64,000 nt of DNA from NCBI GenBank assembly GCA_003116975.1, contig BGKB01000064.1:124001-188000 (forward strand), given 5' to 3'. The notes below the pieces were generated by a model. The model was not told the DNA's origin and did no database searches. It saw nothing but the letters and a program-made list of their open reading frames with translations. The position numbers were made by a program, and so were the translations under genes. This document shows, piece by piece, positions 9,464 to 20,478 of this stretch; position 1 is the first letter of the stretch; each line of letters starts with the position of its first letter. This stretch comes from Aurantiochytrium sp. KH105 (Eukaryota > Sar > Bigyra > Thraustochytrida > Thraustochytriidae).

Positions 9464-10423
9464 TCAGGCGAGGCCAGCCTCGGCCTTGATCTTGAACATT
9501 TTCCCGACGCAGAGCTCGAAGTTGACGAAAGCCGCTGCCTTGAAGCCGGCAGCAGCAGCAATGCCGACTGTATGAAAGGGAGTCTGTACGTCACCACAGG
9601 CGAAAACGCCCGGCACAGAGGTCTTTTGCTGGTCGTCAACCTTGACAAAGCTGCCCGACATTGGGTCAGCAGTTACCTCGCAGCCGAGGTCCTCAAGGAT
9701 CGACTTGCAGGCTGGCTCAGAGGAGCTGGCCACGAAAACTCCCTTGAGCTTAATCTCGTCGCCGGTCTCGGTCTTGACAGCGACGCCGTCACCGTCCTCG
9801 CCCATGCTGGAGATAGGGGAAGGATAGAACTCGTATCCGGAGGCCTTGAAGAGAGCCTGCGTGCCGTCGTCGACCTCGAGACCGTCGGCGAAGACAGTGA
9901 GCTTGTCGGACCAATTGGCCGTCTGCGCGATGAACATGGCAGCCACAGGTGGCGGCATACCCTTGCCCATGACGAAGCCAATGGGTTCGTTGCGCACCTC
10001 GTAGCCGTCGCAGTAGACGCAGTGAAAGGCACGCTTGCCCCATAGTGCCTCGAGGCCATCAATCTCCGGCAAGACGTCACGCGCGCCTGTGGCGAAAATG
10101 ATCTTGGCTGCCTCAAGCGAGCTGCCATCCGCGAGTTGCAGCACAAAGCCGGAGTCATCATCCTTGGGTTGCACCGCCTCCAAGCTGGCCTTGCGCACCT
10201 CCACAGTCTCGTACCGCTCCAGGTCCTTGAGGCCCGCCTCGCGCAGCGCCGGCGGCGGCACGTTGTCGCGCGTGAGGAACCCGTTCGAGGTCGCGGCCGC
10301 GTGGTTGTTGTACGTGCCGTTGTCCAGCACCACCGTCTTGCGAAGCGACCGTCCCAGCGTCAGCGCTGCCGACAGTCCGCTCGACCCGGCGCCCACCACC
10401 GCCACCTCGAAGGACGAGGCCAT
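9464..10423 (-). CDS. Thioredoxin-reductase-like FAD/NAD(P) oxidoreductase
   Basis: A 319-residue protein starting MASSFEVAVVGAG, the usual position for this family. The frame stays open 42 codons upstream but there encodes low-complexity Ser/Phe/Pro, so the internal ATG at 10423 is chosen. An FAD-binding GxGxxG (VGAGSSG) lies at residues 10-16. An ATG motif (FATGARDVLPEI) is at about 110-121. The redox pair is C135-VY-C138 in the context HCVYCDGYE. A second nucleotide-binding region holds FVMGKG, and the C-terminal FAD motif VFACGDVQTPFHTVGIAA is present. These define the low-molecular-weight thioredoxin reductase fold. CVYC instead of CATC, and the family's diversity, mean it may reduce something other than thioredoxin, as fungal GliT-type disulfide oxidases do. 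Probably cytosolic. Divergent from the P4-ATPase. Confidence 0.88.
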   Translation of the reverse strand: MASSFEVAVVGAGSSGLSAALTLGRSLRKTVVLDNGTYNNHAAATSNGFLTRDNVPPPALREAGLKDLERYETVEVRKASLEAVQPKDDDSGFVLQLADGSSLEAAKIIFATGARDVLPEIDGLEALWGKRAFHCVYCDGYEVRNEPIGFVMGKGMPPPVAAMFIAQTANWSDKLTVFADGLEVDDGTQALFKASGYEFYPSPISSMGEDGDGVAVKTETGDEIKLKGVFVASSSEPACKSILEDLGCEVTADPMSGSFVKVDDQQKTSVPGVFACGDVQTPFHTVGIAAAAGFKAAAFVNFELCVGKMFKIKAEAGLA

Positions 10424-10966
10424 CTCGTCGAACTTGTTCGGCCGCGCGCGCGGGGAGAAGGAGAAGGAGAAGGAGAAGGGGGAGGGGGGTTGCGACGTCC
10501 CCGTGCACGAGCGAGCAGGCGCCTGATGGAGGCAAGCGATGCAAGCCAAGCAATGCGATGCAAGCCGAGCGTGAGTCGTTTGGGATTTACTACGGAGTCT
10601 TCAAATTTCGCAAAGATTTGTGGGGTCACTCGAGGACCCCGCGTCCCGCCGCCATCAGCCACAACAACTGCTGCTTCTGCTCGCTGTCGCTGCAAATTCT
10701 TCCGCGCTGGCCGCGCCTGGCTGACCGACGCACATACAGGGACCCCGGGGAGTATGCATTTCCTCTCTCGTGCGCCGCGGCCCGCGCAGCCTGCAATCTG
10801 CGTCTGCGCGCGGTGTGCTGTGATTGCTCTCCAGGGCGCGAGCGCGATCTCTTCGGCGGCTCGGGCCCACGTTCGGGTGCCCCGTGGGCCCCCAAAACTC
10901 GTTCTTGTCGCGGGCCGATCGCAGCTCTCGCCCTGTTGATTCATTCAATTCAGAGCTAGAACCGCC
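10424..10966. other. Divergent spacer, oxidoreductase / P4-ATPase
   Basis: 543 bases holding both promoters and 5' leaders. A 6-bp GGAGAA repeat lies at about 10454-10480, immediately upstream of the oxidoreductase ATG. The rest is GC-rich without recognisable features. The P4-ATPase side ends in a strong initiator context, CCGCCATGG. Confidence 0.6.
10454..10480. repeat. GGAGAA hexanucleotide repeat in 5' leader
   Basis: About four perfect GAGAAG/GGAGAA units, purine-only on the plus strand, ending in a G-rich run (to about 10488). It lies in the 5' leader of the minus-strand oxidoreductase gene, where the transcript would carry a pyrimidine-rich CTTCTC tract. Confidence 0.8.
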
Positions 10967-13900
10967 ATGGGCGAGGCGCAGTCGCGCGAAGCCCGGCCGG
11001 GCGGGGCCCGCGAGGGGCCCGGCCAGGCGGAGGCGGCGGCGGCGGCGGCGGCGGAGCGGCAGCAGCAGCGGCCGCCCTCGCGCGAGCTGCGAGACGCGCA
11101 GCGGCGGCGAGGCGCGGGCGACGAGGATGCGACGTGCGAGGCGGACGATGGCTCGGCGTCGACTACCTCGACCTCGAGGACGCCAACTTCTGCTGGCGCA
11201 GAGGGCGCGGGCGCAGGCGGCGCGGGAGCGGAAGGCGAGAGTGCGGGCGACGACGCGGCCGGGGACGCGACGTCGAACGTCGAAGCCTCCATGTCCCTTG
11301 CGAGTGCTTCCGGGTCAACCCGGAACCTCGCCGACGCCGACAGGGAAGACCTGATGCCTCTGCCTCTCCCACCGCCATTAGTGGTGGAACCCGGGCCCGG
11401 AGATGCGCTAGAGGGCCGCGATCGAGTCGCTACTCTCGATGAAAACGATGTTTTGACGGCTTCAGAATCGGAAGATGAAGATCTTGACGCGAAGAACGCA
11501 AAAGGCATATTGGCCCACCACAATGATTCCTCCTCGGAGACAAGTTCCACGGGCAGCGACGACCTCGCAGAAGACCCGAACGAATCCTACAGAAGGGGAA
11601 TCGGTGCGATACCGAGTATGCAAGAGACGCCTCCGTCCTGGGCCAACGATACAGAAGGCTGGACCCGGACCATTGGCTTGGGTGACAATGCCACCATGCA
11701 TTCGAACGCGGTACATACCACAAAGTACACGGCCATGTCGTTTTTGCCGCGCTCCTTCCTGCTTCAGTACCGACGTGCAGGTAACATTTTCTTCACCGTG
11801 ATCGTTGTGGTGATGCTCCTCGGAACGTTCTCGAGACTCTTTGATTCACCACAAGCACCATGGGGTAACATTTTTGTCCTCTCGGTCATTTTTGGCCTGA
11901 ATATGACGAGCGAATTTCTCGACGATCGCGCTCGTGCGCGCAAGGACGACGAAACGAATGCGCAGCCGATCGAGATCCTTGACCCTGTCGACCGAAAATT
12001 TGCCACCAAAACCTGGCGGGAGGTGCGCCGTGGAGACCTTTTGCGCCTGGAGAAAAATGCAGTCTGCCCTGCCGACGTGCTCGTCCTCACAACGAGTGAT
12101 ATCGACACGGAACTGTGCTGCTATGTGCAGACCGCCAACATTGATGGCGAGACGTATCTCAAGAAGCGCCACTGTAAAAAGGAAATTGTCGACAACATCA
12201 TCATGTCTCCACCCGAGACCGCAGACTGGGTGGAAGGTCGCGAGTTCAGATACGAGCCTCCGTCCAGCTCGCTTTCAAGCTTCCGGATCGTCGCCATGCC
12301 CAAGAAGGGAGAGCGGCGGCAGGAACCACTTGCATTCACGAGCGAAAATGTGGTCTTACGCGGGGCCCAACTTCGAAACACGGAGTGGATCTTTGGCGTG
12401 GTACTTTACACAGGCAACGAAACCAAAACGCTCATGTCCATTGCGCCTGCTCGCATAAAGCAGTCCAAAGTGGATCGCATGGTAAACCAGGTCATTGTGA
12501 CAGTTCTGGTCATGCTTGTCTTACTTCTCGGGGCGTCAATCTTGTTGAGTACATACGCTTACAAGCCCACCACTGAACTCTGGTACATGATGTTCACGCC
12601 CGAGTCTTCCGGAAATTTGCTCCCGTCGGGACTGGCGCTCATCCTTACGTACCTGGTCTTGTATCGACAAATCCTTCCCATTCTTCTCTATGCCGTGCAG
12701 GAAGGCCTGAACGTGGCGCAAGCCAAGTACATTGGGTGGGACCTTAACATGTACGACGAGGCTTCCGGCAAGTTTGCCAGCTGCAACACAACCTCCTTGG
12801 CGCAGGAAATTGGCCAGGTCAAGTGGATCTTTTCGGACAAAACCGGCACGCTGACGCGCAACGAAATGCGTCTCGTGGCCATCTGTATCAATAATCGTGT
12901 GTACGGCCGTGCAACCAACAAGCAACTCGAAGAGTTGGCTCGTGAAAAGCTCTCTCCTCTCGACGCCTCGCGGTCTTGCTTCACTGACGTCCTCGACGTG
13001 CTCGCATCGAGCAGCGAACCCGGGGAGCGGGAGAAGCTGCAGCATTTTTTTACTGCCCTCGCGCTCTGTCACACTGTTCTCGTGGAAAGCTCGTCTGTAA
13101 ACCACCCTGTCAAGGACAGCACTCGTCTGTTACGTCGTTCGAGTTTGACTGCTCGCAGCGGAAGTATCATGCATGCGACAACGCTTGAGAGCGCCGTCGA
13201 TGCAGACGGCGTTCACGTGGCGAAGAAAAAGCGCTCGCCCAATCAACGTCGATTGCGCATGACGCTCAAATCGCGAAAACACGCTTCCGAGGTTGTCCTG
13301 CAAGCCCGCCAAAGCGAAGGCTTCCAGTCGGATCTCAATGAACCCAGCCCGGATGAAGCGGATGACAGCGAAAACCACGAGGACGACAGCAACCTCAGTG
13401 ACCCCGTCCCAACATACAATGCCGAGAGTCCTGACGAAGAGGCCCTCGTTCTTGGAGCTTGTGCGCTGGGCTTTGAGTTTGCTTACACTGAAGGCGAGTC
13501 AACTATTGGCTTACGCTTTCGGTCTCCGACCCTTGACCCGAACCGCACTACGTATGCAAATGAGGCCAATGGCGGGCCGCTTCAACCGGATGCAAGTGGT
13601 CGGAACATTTACCATTTCCATGACACTGCGTCCACTCGATATCAAGGTTATGAAGTTCTTGCCATCAATCCATTTACGAGCGACCGAAAGCGCATGTCTG
13701 TCTTGTACGCTGACCCAGACAACCCCGGCCGTAGAATTCTCTTTTGCAAGGGTGCAGACAACCAAATGCTAAGTGCCGCGAACCCGGACACAACTGACTA
13801 TGACAGCATACGTGCGAATCTAAAGTCATTTGCCGAGAATGGCTTGCGCACTCTCATTGTTGGTGAGCGGGAAGTTAGCGACGACGAGTATAGGGCCTGG

Positions 13901-15805
13901 AGCATATTGCACGAGGAGGCGTGTGCATTGACAGGCAAGGAGCGCAAAGCTCGACTTGATGAGGTGGCTCGAGAGATCGAGGTCAAACTCAGCATACTCG
14001 GGCTTACCGCGGTGGAAGATCGCCTGCAGGACGGCGTGCCACAGACCATTTCAATTCTTCGCGCCGCCAAAATCAATATTTGGCTCATTACGGGCGACAA
14101 GGTGGAGACAGCCATAAACATTGGCCGCTCAGCTGAGCTCATTAGTCAGAATTCGCGTGTCATCATGCTGACCGCGGAAGATCTTGGCATTTCGGAGGAG
14201 CAACAGCAAAAGCCTTCGCTTTCCCCTGCCCAACCTGAGAACAAGCGGCAAGGGTCCTCCTTCGCTGTCGAGGCCAATGGCCTCGCCCTGGAAGACATTC
14301 AGGATCATATTCTCAATGTTATCCAGGACCGCCTCGCTCGTATGAGTTCCGAGGACGATGGTCGACTCTCGCGACCGTCCATGTCGGGTATTTACGCAGG
14401 CGGCTACCAGAGCTATGTCATGACTCGCGACAACGAGGAACGAGGGATCAGCGGATTCTGTATGCGCTTGTTCTCGCGCCGCCGCGGCAAGACTGAAAAC
14501 GTGGAGGCCGATGCGAACTTGGCCCTCGTTGTGGACGGAGACACACTTCACTACATCATGTCGAAGAAACATCCCAACGCAGAACTGGAGGCAGCCTTTC
14601 TGCAGCTCGCGCGGGGGTGCGGCGTCGTCATTGCATGCCGGACATCTCCGGGTCAGAAAGCCGACCTGGTGGAACTCGTCAAGGCCAACGTGTACCCAAC
14701 GCCCACTACGCTCGCAATCGGCGACGGTGCCAACGACGTGCCCATGATCGAAAAGGGTCATGTTGGCGTAGGAATTTCAGGCAAGGAGGGCACGCACGCA
14801 GCCAACGCGGCCGATTTTACGATTGCGCAATTTAAATTTCTTGCGCCTTTGCTGCTCGTTCACGGCCGATTTGGCTACATTCGGGTGGCCAAGGCCATTT
14901 CGCTCACCTTCTTTGCCAATCTGCTCTTCACCTTTGTGTCCTTCTTTTACAACTTTATTTGCCGCTTCAGTGGAACTCCGGCCTTCAACAATGCGCAGTA
15001 CGTCATTTTCCAGGCCTTTATTGCCATCCCGGTATTTGTCATTGGCTGGCTCGACCGCGACACCAAGTGGGTCTACGACACGCTCCGTAATCCGCGCTTG
15101 TATGACATTGGGCGTCTCAACAGAATTTTGCACCCAGCCATCGTCGATGCGCAGATTCTTCGTGGGCTCGTCCACGGCGCCTTTGCTTTCCTTCTGGTGT
15201 TTTACAATGATTATGAGGCTTCCTATTTGGCGCTTTCGGGGTCGCTCTTTGTTGTCATTACATGCGTTCTTACTGTCCGCCAGGCCTCCGTGGCTTCGTG
15301 CTACACATGGGGGCTCCTCTTTGGCGTTTGCTTCAACATTGTCGGCTGCCTGGTGCTCGTGTCGCTTATTAACTTTTTTTACTCGGGAAGTGAGAGCAAC
15401 ATCTTTAATCTCGACAAGTGGGGTCGCTACTACTGGAATCAGCTGGTGGCCAGCGTCTTCATCATTTCCCTTTTGGACTACCTTGCTCCTCTGACCTACA
15501 CACAAATGCGCGATTTGATTAATCGCCTCAGATTGTCTTTGCACAAGGCGCGGCAGACGGTCGATGAAGATCCTCACGATGCACTTTTCGACGGACGACT
15601 CGTGGGTTCTCCCGCCACTGCGCATCCCACATCGGCAGCGTTCCTTGGGCCGCCCATTGCAACGGAACTGCAGTCGCCGTCAGATTTAAGACCAACCACG
15701 CCCCGCGGCCCGGGTCTCAGCGTTGTGTCGGAAGGTGAGGCGGAAGCCTCGGATCTCGAAAGCGTCCGGAGCACACAGGAACGCGACGTGGTCATGAGAT
15801 ACTGA
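10967..15805 (+). CDS. P4-type ATPase, phospholipid flippase
   Basis: A 1612-residue single exon with a near-perfect initiator context (CCGCCATGG). P4-ATPases flip phospholipids from the exoplasmic to the cytosolic leaflet, usually with a CDC50 partner. The first 230 residues are a low-complexity acidic/Ser-rich cytosolic extension. Visible signatures: actuator DGET at 393-396, phosphorylation site DKTGTLTRNE with Asp624, Mg-binding GDGANDV with Asp1253/Asp1257, an ITGDKVETAINI-type hinge, and about ten hydrophobic helices. Helices 1-2 precede the actuator, 3-4 precede Asp624, and six follow residue 1290. The TM4 motif usually written PISL reads PILL here (QILPILLYAV). A Ser/Lys-rich insertion lies in the nucleotide-binding domain (about residues 720-790). 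The membrane and lipid cannot be told from sequence. Confidence 0.96.
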   Translation: MGEAQSREARPGGAREGPGQAEAAAAAAAERQQQRPPSRELRDAQRRRGAGDEDATCEADDGSASTTSTSRTPTSAGAEGAGAGGAGAEGESAGDDAAGDATSNVEASMSLASASGSTRNLADADREDLMPLPLPPPLVVEPGPGDALEGRDRVATLDENDVLTASESEDEDLDAKNAKGILAHHNDSSSETSSTGSDDLAEDPNESYRRGIGAIPSMQETPPSWANDTEGWTRTIGLGDNATMHSNAVHTTKYTAMSFLPRSFLLQYRRAGNIFFTVIVVVMLLGTFSRLFDSPQAPWGNIFVLSVIFGLNMTSEFLDDRARARKDDETNAQPIEILDPVDRKFATKTWREVRRGDLLRLEKNAVCPADVLVLTTSDIDTELCCYVQTANIDGETYLKKRHCKKEIVDNIIMSPPETADWVEGREFRYEPPSSSLSSFRIVAMPKKGERRQEPLAFTSENVVLRGAQLRNTEWIFGVVLYTGNETKTLMSIAPARIKQSKVDRMVNQVIVTVLVMLVLLLGASILLSTYAYKPTTELWYMMFTPESSGNLLPSGLALILTYLVLYRQILPILLYAVQEGLNVAQAKYIGWDLNMYDEASGKFASCNTTSLAQEIGQVKWIFSDKTGTLTRNEMRLVAICINNRVYGRATNKQLEELAREKLSPLDASRSCFTDVLDVLASSSEPGEREKLQHFFTALALCHTVLVESSSVNHPVKDSTRLLRRSSLTARSGSIMHATTLESAVDADGVHVAKKKRSPNQRRLRMTLKSRKHASEVVLQARQSEGFQSDLNEPSPDEADDSENHEDDSNLSDPVPTYNAESPDEEALVLGACALGFEFAYTEGESTIGLRFRSPTLDPNRTTYANEANGGPLQPDASGRNIYHFHDTASTRYQGYEVLAINPFTSDRKRMSVLYADPDNPGRRILFCKGADNQMLSAANPDTTDYDSIRANLKSFAENGLRTLIVGEREVSDDEYRAWSILHEEACALTGKERKARLDEVAREIEVKLSILGLTAVEDRLQDGVPQTISILRAAKINIWLITGDKVETAINIGRSAELISQNSRVIMLTAEDLGISEEQQQKPSLSPAQPENKRQGSSFAVEANGLALEDIQDHILNVIQDRLARMSSEDDGRLSRPSMSGIYAGGYQSYVMTRDNEERGISGFCMRLFSRRRGKTENVEADANLALVVDGDTLHYIMSKKHPNAELEAAFLQLARGCGVVIACRTSPGQKADLVELVKANVYPTPTTLAIGDGANDVPMIEKGHVGVGISGKEGTHAANAADFTIAQFKFLAPLLLVHGRFGYIRVAKAISLTFFANLLFTFVSFFYNFICRFSGTPAFNNAQYVIFQAFIAIPVFVIGWLDRDTKWVYDTLRNPRLYDIGRLNRILHPAIVDAQILRGLVHGAFAFLLVFYNDYEASYLALSGSLFVVITCVLTVRQASVASCYTWGLLFGVCFNIVGCLVLVSLINFFYSGSESNIFNLDKWGRYYWNQLVASVFIISLLDYLAPLTYTQMRDLINRLRLSLHKARQTVDEDPHDALFDGRLVGSPATAHPTSAAFLGPPIATELQSPSDLRPTTPRGPGLSVVSEGEAEASDLESVRSTQERDVVMRY

Positions 15806-16193
15806 CTTGCAAATGATGAAATACTGACCCGTGAAGAACACTATATCCAAGGACCGTCTCGGGAAAAAAAAAGAAAAAAAGAAAAAAAAGGCGAGACCTG
15901 CGGCTAAAATTCTTTGCCACATTCATCTCAGGCACACTGATAAACTGAATTTTGCATTCTGACCATAACGACTTCAAAAGAGCAGACTAGGCATAGTTTG
16001 TTCACAACTCCTTATTCTCCTTGCGAAGACTTGTACTCGGAGAATTTCAAAGCACACACACAACACATTGATGACTCACGACGCTGACGCAGCAACCTGC
16101 TTGTATCGCATGGCTATTTCTGTTCCTAAAATTGACAGTGATTGAAAATCTAGCTCTATAATTGCACCTTAACCTTTCTGATCATCGTGATAT
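15806..16193. other. Convergent 3' spacer with A-rich tract
   Basis: 388 bases between the P4-ATPase stop and the NOL6 stop. It contains an interrupted poly-A run at 15863-15889 and otherwise AT-rich 3' untranslated-type sequence. No ORF of substance. Confidence 0.6.
15863..15889. repeat. Interrupted poly-A tract
   Basis: Three runs of seven to nine A residues separated by single Gs, about 55 bases past the P4-ATPase stop codon. It could be a simple slippage tract or part of the 3' untranslated region. It should not be taken as a retroposed poly-A tail, since no target duplication is visible. Confidence 0.8.
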
Positions 16194-19100
16194 CTATTGT
16201 TCGAGAGAAGTTGGAGAGCAGAGAATCTGCTCGATGATGCCCTCGCCGAGAGACGCAATATCAACTAGAATATCCGTCACGTTAGGCACCAGCTTGACCT
16301 CGCCTTCAGCCGCTTCCGCGCTGTCGTTTTTGGCAGGCTTTGCATGCGAAGTCGCAGCGACGCGTAGCGCAACAGGCTTGTGGATATCGGCATTCCAGCG
16401 AAGACCAATTGCCTGGCCTCGAAAAGGATCGCATTGAACACTGAATAAGTGTCCCAAATCCGAGACAAGGTCCGATGCAAAGCTGGACATCGGGTTGCAG
16501 CCAAGGAGAAGTCGTTCCTGGGACGCGGTGTTCTTGTAAAGCTTGGCGCGCGCGTGCACCGGCAGGCGGGCCTCGCGCAAGCTTGAGACCGGGTTCAACT
16601 TAATGACCACGTCGAAATCCTTGGGGCTCACGGACGACTTAAAGACGGCACCCCAAAGGCGCTGCATTGAACCGGCATCATATCGCCCAGACGCCTGCAG
16701 GGCAAAAAGTTGCTCCAAGAGCACGAGCGAGTCCTTGGCCACTGTAGTGACGCGTGAAAGCACGCGCGGACTTGGGTGGCTCCGGTCGGTCCACTTGGGC
16801 GTCCACTCGCCCGCCGCATCTCTGTCCTCGTTTGTGACAATGAACATAGATGCACCGCTGGCGCGCTCGCGAGTTGCGGTAAAGGATTTCATCAGAGAGG
16901 TGCGCAGGTCGATCTCCGAGGTTGCCGCGCCTTCGCGGACAACGCCGTCAGCATCGCTAAGGTCAATTAGGAGCGGCTCGAACTCCCAATCCCAAGTACT
17001 GAGAAGCTGCAGGAATCGCACAAAGCCACTCATGAGCGAGCGCGGGGCCTTATAAGGTTGTGGATGCAAAAAGAGCGAGGCAACAATAAGCTCGATAGCC
17101 TCCTCTGAAACATGCGACCAAAAGAGGTGACCGCTCATCCAGAGTTTGGCTAATCGGCTTACAGGACCCATTACGTTGGCGCCGCCCCTGTCGTCGCCAC
17201 GCCCGTGGATGGAATGGAGCATTGCATGCAAGTGCGGCTTGTCGACAGTGTCTCTCTCCAGTGCACTCGCCTGTTGCAGTGCGAGCTGCGTTGGGATGCC
17301 CTCGTCCCGAACGAGACGGTCCCCATCCTCACCGCGCTCAGCGCGAATACGGCGAGCAGCGACTGTGGACGCAGACCCAGTAAACGAGACGCGCGGGGAA
17401 CGAAGAAGTTGACGTTCTTTGTCCAGTCGAATGCGCAGTCTGAACCCATAGCCACCCGTGAGGACGTCGAGGCACGTCCGCGAAGGCTCACACCGCTGTT
17501 GCCCGGGATGACTCGCCTCGAGTTGCTCTGCAATTTGTACATAGAATGCCGTCTTCATGACACGAATTGCCTCGACATCGTCAGGCCACTGCCCGCTCGA
17601 CTCGAGCTCGACCACGAGATCGACGACGTCAACGAGACGGGAAATGCTGGTCGTAGATTTTTCGCCCTTGCTGCTTCCCCAAACCTTGCGCTTCTTGCGG
17701 TCCCCACCCTCTGCGTTTCCGCTGCCCATGATGGAGGACAATACAGCTGCGCCCTCCGTTTCTTGGGCACCAAACGCCAAGGGATGCTGTCCAGGCAGCG
17801 TCACGGATGAATACCGAAGACTCGGGTCTGCGACACGAAATCCAGTCACAGCCAAGGGCAACGACAGACCACGGAGTCGGCTCATGAGGTCCTCGGCGCA
17901 AGTTCGAAGCGCAGGGAACGGGACATCTGGCACGCTGAGCTGGCGAGCGCGTTGGCGGTCTTGGCGATCCAAGGTGCCGAGCATGACCTCGAGCTCACGA
18001 CCCACCACGGTGGCGCCCTTCTCCAAAGGCCAGCGGCGCCTCGCGACGAAGTCGGCAATCTTGTCGCATACATCGATATCGCGAAGGGATGTCGGTGCAC
18101 CCGACGCAGGACGTTTGTTTGACTTTTCGTGTTCGGGCCGCCAATCGAGAGTTTCCAGAATGGAACCGTCGCGAAATCTCCGCAACTCAGATTTGCTTCC
18201 CCAAAAGGCACGAAAGGCAGCAGTTGCGGCGACGTGGTCCGCATTGGGGCCCTTGTCGATCACGCGAAAGGCTTCCTCGCGGTCAAGTTGCATGCACACA
18301 AGAAGAGCCGTACGCTGGGGTGTCTCCTTTGGGTCCCAGCTTGCGCACTCCTTTGCGTTGACGCGCACGCGCACCACATGCGCGCGGTGTGTGTCGAGGA
18401 AGCCGCGGCGAAAGCTATGCTCTACACAGCGCTGCACATAGGCCTCCCATCCGAGGTCACAGATCAGAGCTTGCTCGCTGCGTTCGAGGCCAGCAGTCTG
18501 CCAACGGACCGGGTCCTTGGATGGAACAGCAATGCTGTAGTACTTGTCAAACTGGTGCCAAAGATGCACGGGGGCACTAAAAATAGACTCGAAGGCACTC
18601 CGGCCGCCAGATTGGCCGGCGGAGCCCTCCAATAGATCATACGTGAGCTTAGCTTGTTCCACCACCGCGGCCCACGCAGAAGCAGACACGCGCCACGCAA
18701 GGTTCAGGCGGCCGCATGGTCCCATGAGGGCCACATCGAATGCCTTGCGCACTTCTTCGTCCGACAGACCATTATGAATGACTGTGCGATGCAATGTGAT
18801 AAAATACGACGCAAGAGAAAACAAGCATGTTAAACATCGGTGGTCAGTAAACAGCTTCGATCTCGTCTTTTCCAGACACTTCTCTCCTTCAGTGCGGAAA
18901 TACAATGGCTAAAGAAAAAGAGTCACGGGCACCTCGGCGCGACCTTGCATCAGAGATTTTGATTTTCATGTGTTGACAGACACCGGGGCACTACTTTTTG
19001 CACCCCTTCCCGATCAAAAAGATTTGCATCCTTTGCCCGTCCCTTCCGAGCGCCCATGTTTCTCTTTCCAATTTCCGCTTTCGCACCGCCCTACCCCTCT

Positions 19101-20478
19101 TCCTCTTCCTATCCAAACAATACTTACCTGGGTTGCCTCCAGTCGATGGTCGCAGACGCGCAACAGGACCTCGACCAAGGTCAGTCTTGGCGATGACACC
19201 CATAAAATTTCGAAAGAGTTGTTGCACCGAAAGCATGCTGCTGATTCGCTTCTCGAGAAGCTGATGTGCGAGAAACGCGGTGAGCAAAAACTCGGAAAAG
19301 TTATCGGGACCGTCCGACGACGAAAACCCACGAACACGCGCCCAGATCTTCAGAAGGCACGAAACAGGTGCGAAAGACTGACAGCTCTCTTTCACTTCGT
19401 GAAAAAGCTCAAGGTGCGAACGAGGGCCCGAGCTCTCAATATCCTCAAGTACACGCATGTTGTAATGAGGGGTCGGCGCGGGGGTGAGTCCCGCCCTTGC
19501 CTGTCCCTCGCCCGATCCGGCCTCTGGCTCAAATCGGTTCAACGGGCGCACATTATTCTGGTCAAGCTGGAAGCGAGAAATGGGGAAAACATCCTCACTA
19601 ATGACCGGCAGAAAGCGAACCAGCATTTTGCCAACATTAGCCTCAGCAGAAGGCGTCACCAGCAATACGGGTTTGTCGAGATCGCTTGTAAAGGGGGCAA
19701 ACTGAGTGGCTGCCACCAAATCCTTCTTTTTGGCCAGAGACTTGGCCAAAACACCCAAGTAAAGCCGGCGCTTGTCCAAATAACGATGGTTTAGGTAGTC
19801 CTTGCGCTTAAAGCAATCGGCTGGCATGCGAATAGCGAGATCCACAGTGCGGCTTGGTTTGGTGACGGTGCCCAAAAGGTAGCTCCCCACAACGTCAACG
19901 GCCTCGGGGGCAGCAAAGGCCTCAAGCTCAACGGGCTTCTCGGTTTCCCAGTTTTCGAGAGGCACGCCCAGAACGGCTTCTGTCACGATACCCTTGTGCT
20001 TGGCTTTCATCACGGCGTCCTTGAGGGCAAACAGAAACGCGCGTTCCTTCTCGGCACGCTCGGCGCTCGCCGTCACGCGTGATTGCTCAAGCAACTCTCC
20101 CATTTGCAGGCGCAAAAGGTTACTCTGGAACAGCGTCTTGGTCTCGCGCAGGTACTCTTGTTCCTGGAGCGAAGGGAGTGCTGCGCGCCGGCCCTTGTTT
20201 GTTTTCATATTTTTCGCGCTGACGGGGCGCTCTTCAACATCGTCTTCCTCCTCGTCTTCGCCGTCATCAGAGTTGCCAAGTTCTTCGGAAGCGTCATCGC
20301 CGCTTTGGCCAATGTCGTCTTCGTCATCCGCCATGGCTGCAATATGCGCGGCCAGAGCGTCATCTCTGGCCTCCTGTCGAGCATCGTCCTTCTCCTGGAC
20401 GTCGGCCTCCGCCTTGGCCTCTGCCTCTTCGCGAGCCTTTTGCCGCTGGCGTTTCTGCGCGGCGGACTTGCGCGCCAT
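16194..20478 (-). CDS. NOL6: NOL6/Nrap/Utp22 nucleolar SSU-processome protein (2 exons)
   Basis: Two ORFs splice into one 1312-residue protein. Exon 1 is 20478-19128 and exon 2 is 18781-16194. The 346-bp intron has donor GTAAGT (19127-19122) and acceptor CGCACAG, phase 1, joining NP to a Val-Ile-His-Asn junction in frame. Family features include KDYLNHRYLDKRRLYL and KPVLLVTPS in exon 1, and FLDTHRAHVVRVRV, VIDKGPNAD, FRAFWGSKSELRRFRDG and SLPLAVTGFRVADPSLRY in exon 2. Nrap/Utp22 works with Rrp7 in the UTP-C part of the small-subunit processome, in the nucleolus, during 18S rRNA maturation. The N-terminus (residues 1-95) is Lys/Ala-rich then acidic, as in other family members. Length is a little above the human protein. 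Divergent from TMEM216. Confidence 0.92.

Noticed and set aside
15863-15889. A-rich run as the tail of a retroposed element
   Set aside because: No target-site duplication or element body; it sits in an ordinary 3' spacer.
16194-18905. 903-codon ORF as an independent gene
   Set aside because: Its first 41 codons lie in the NOL6 intron; it joins the 19128-20478 exon in frame.
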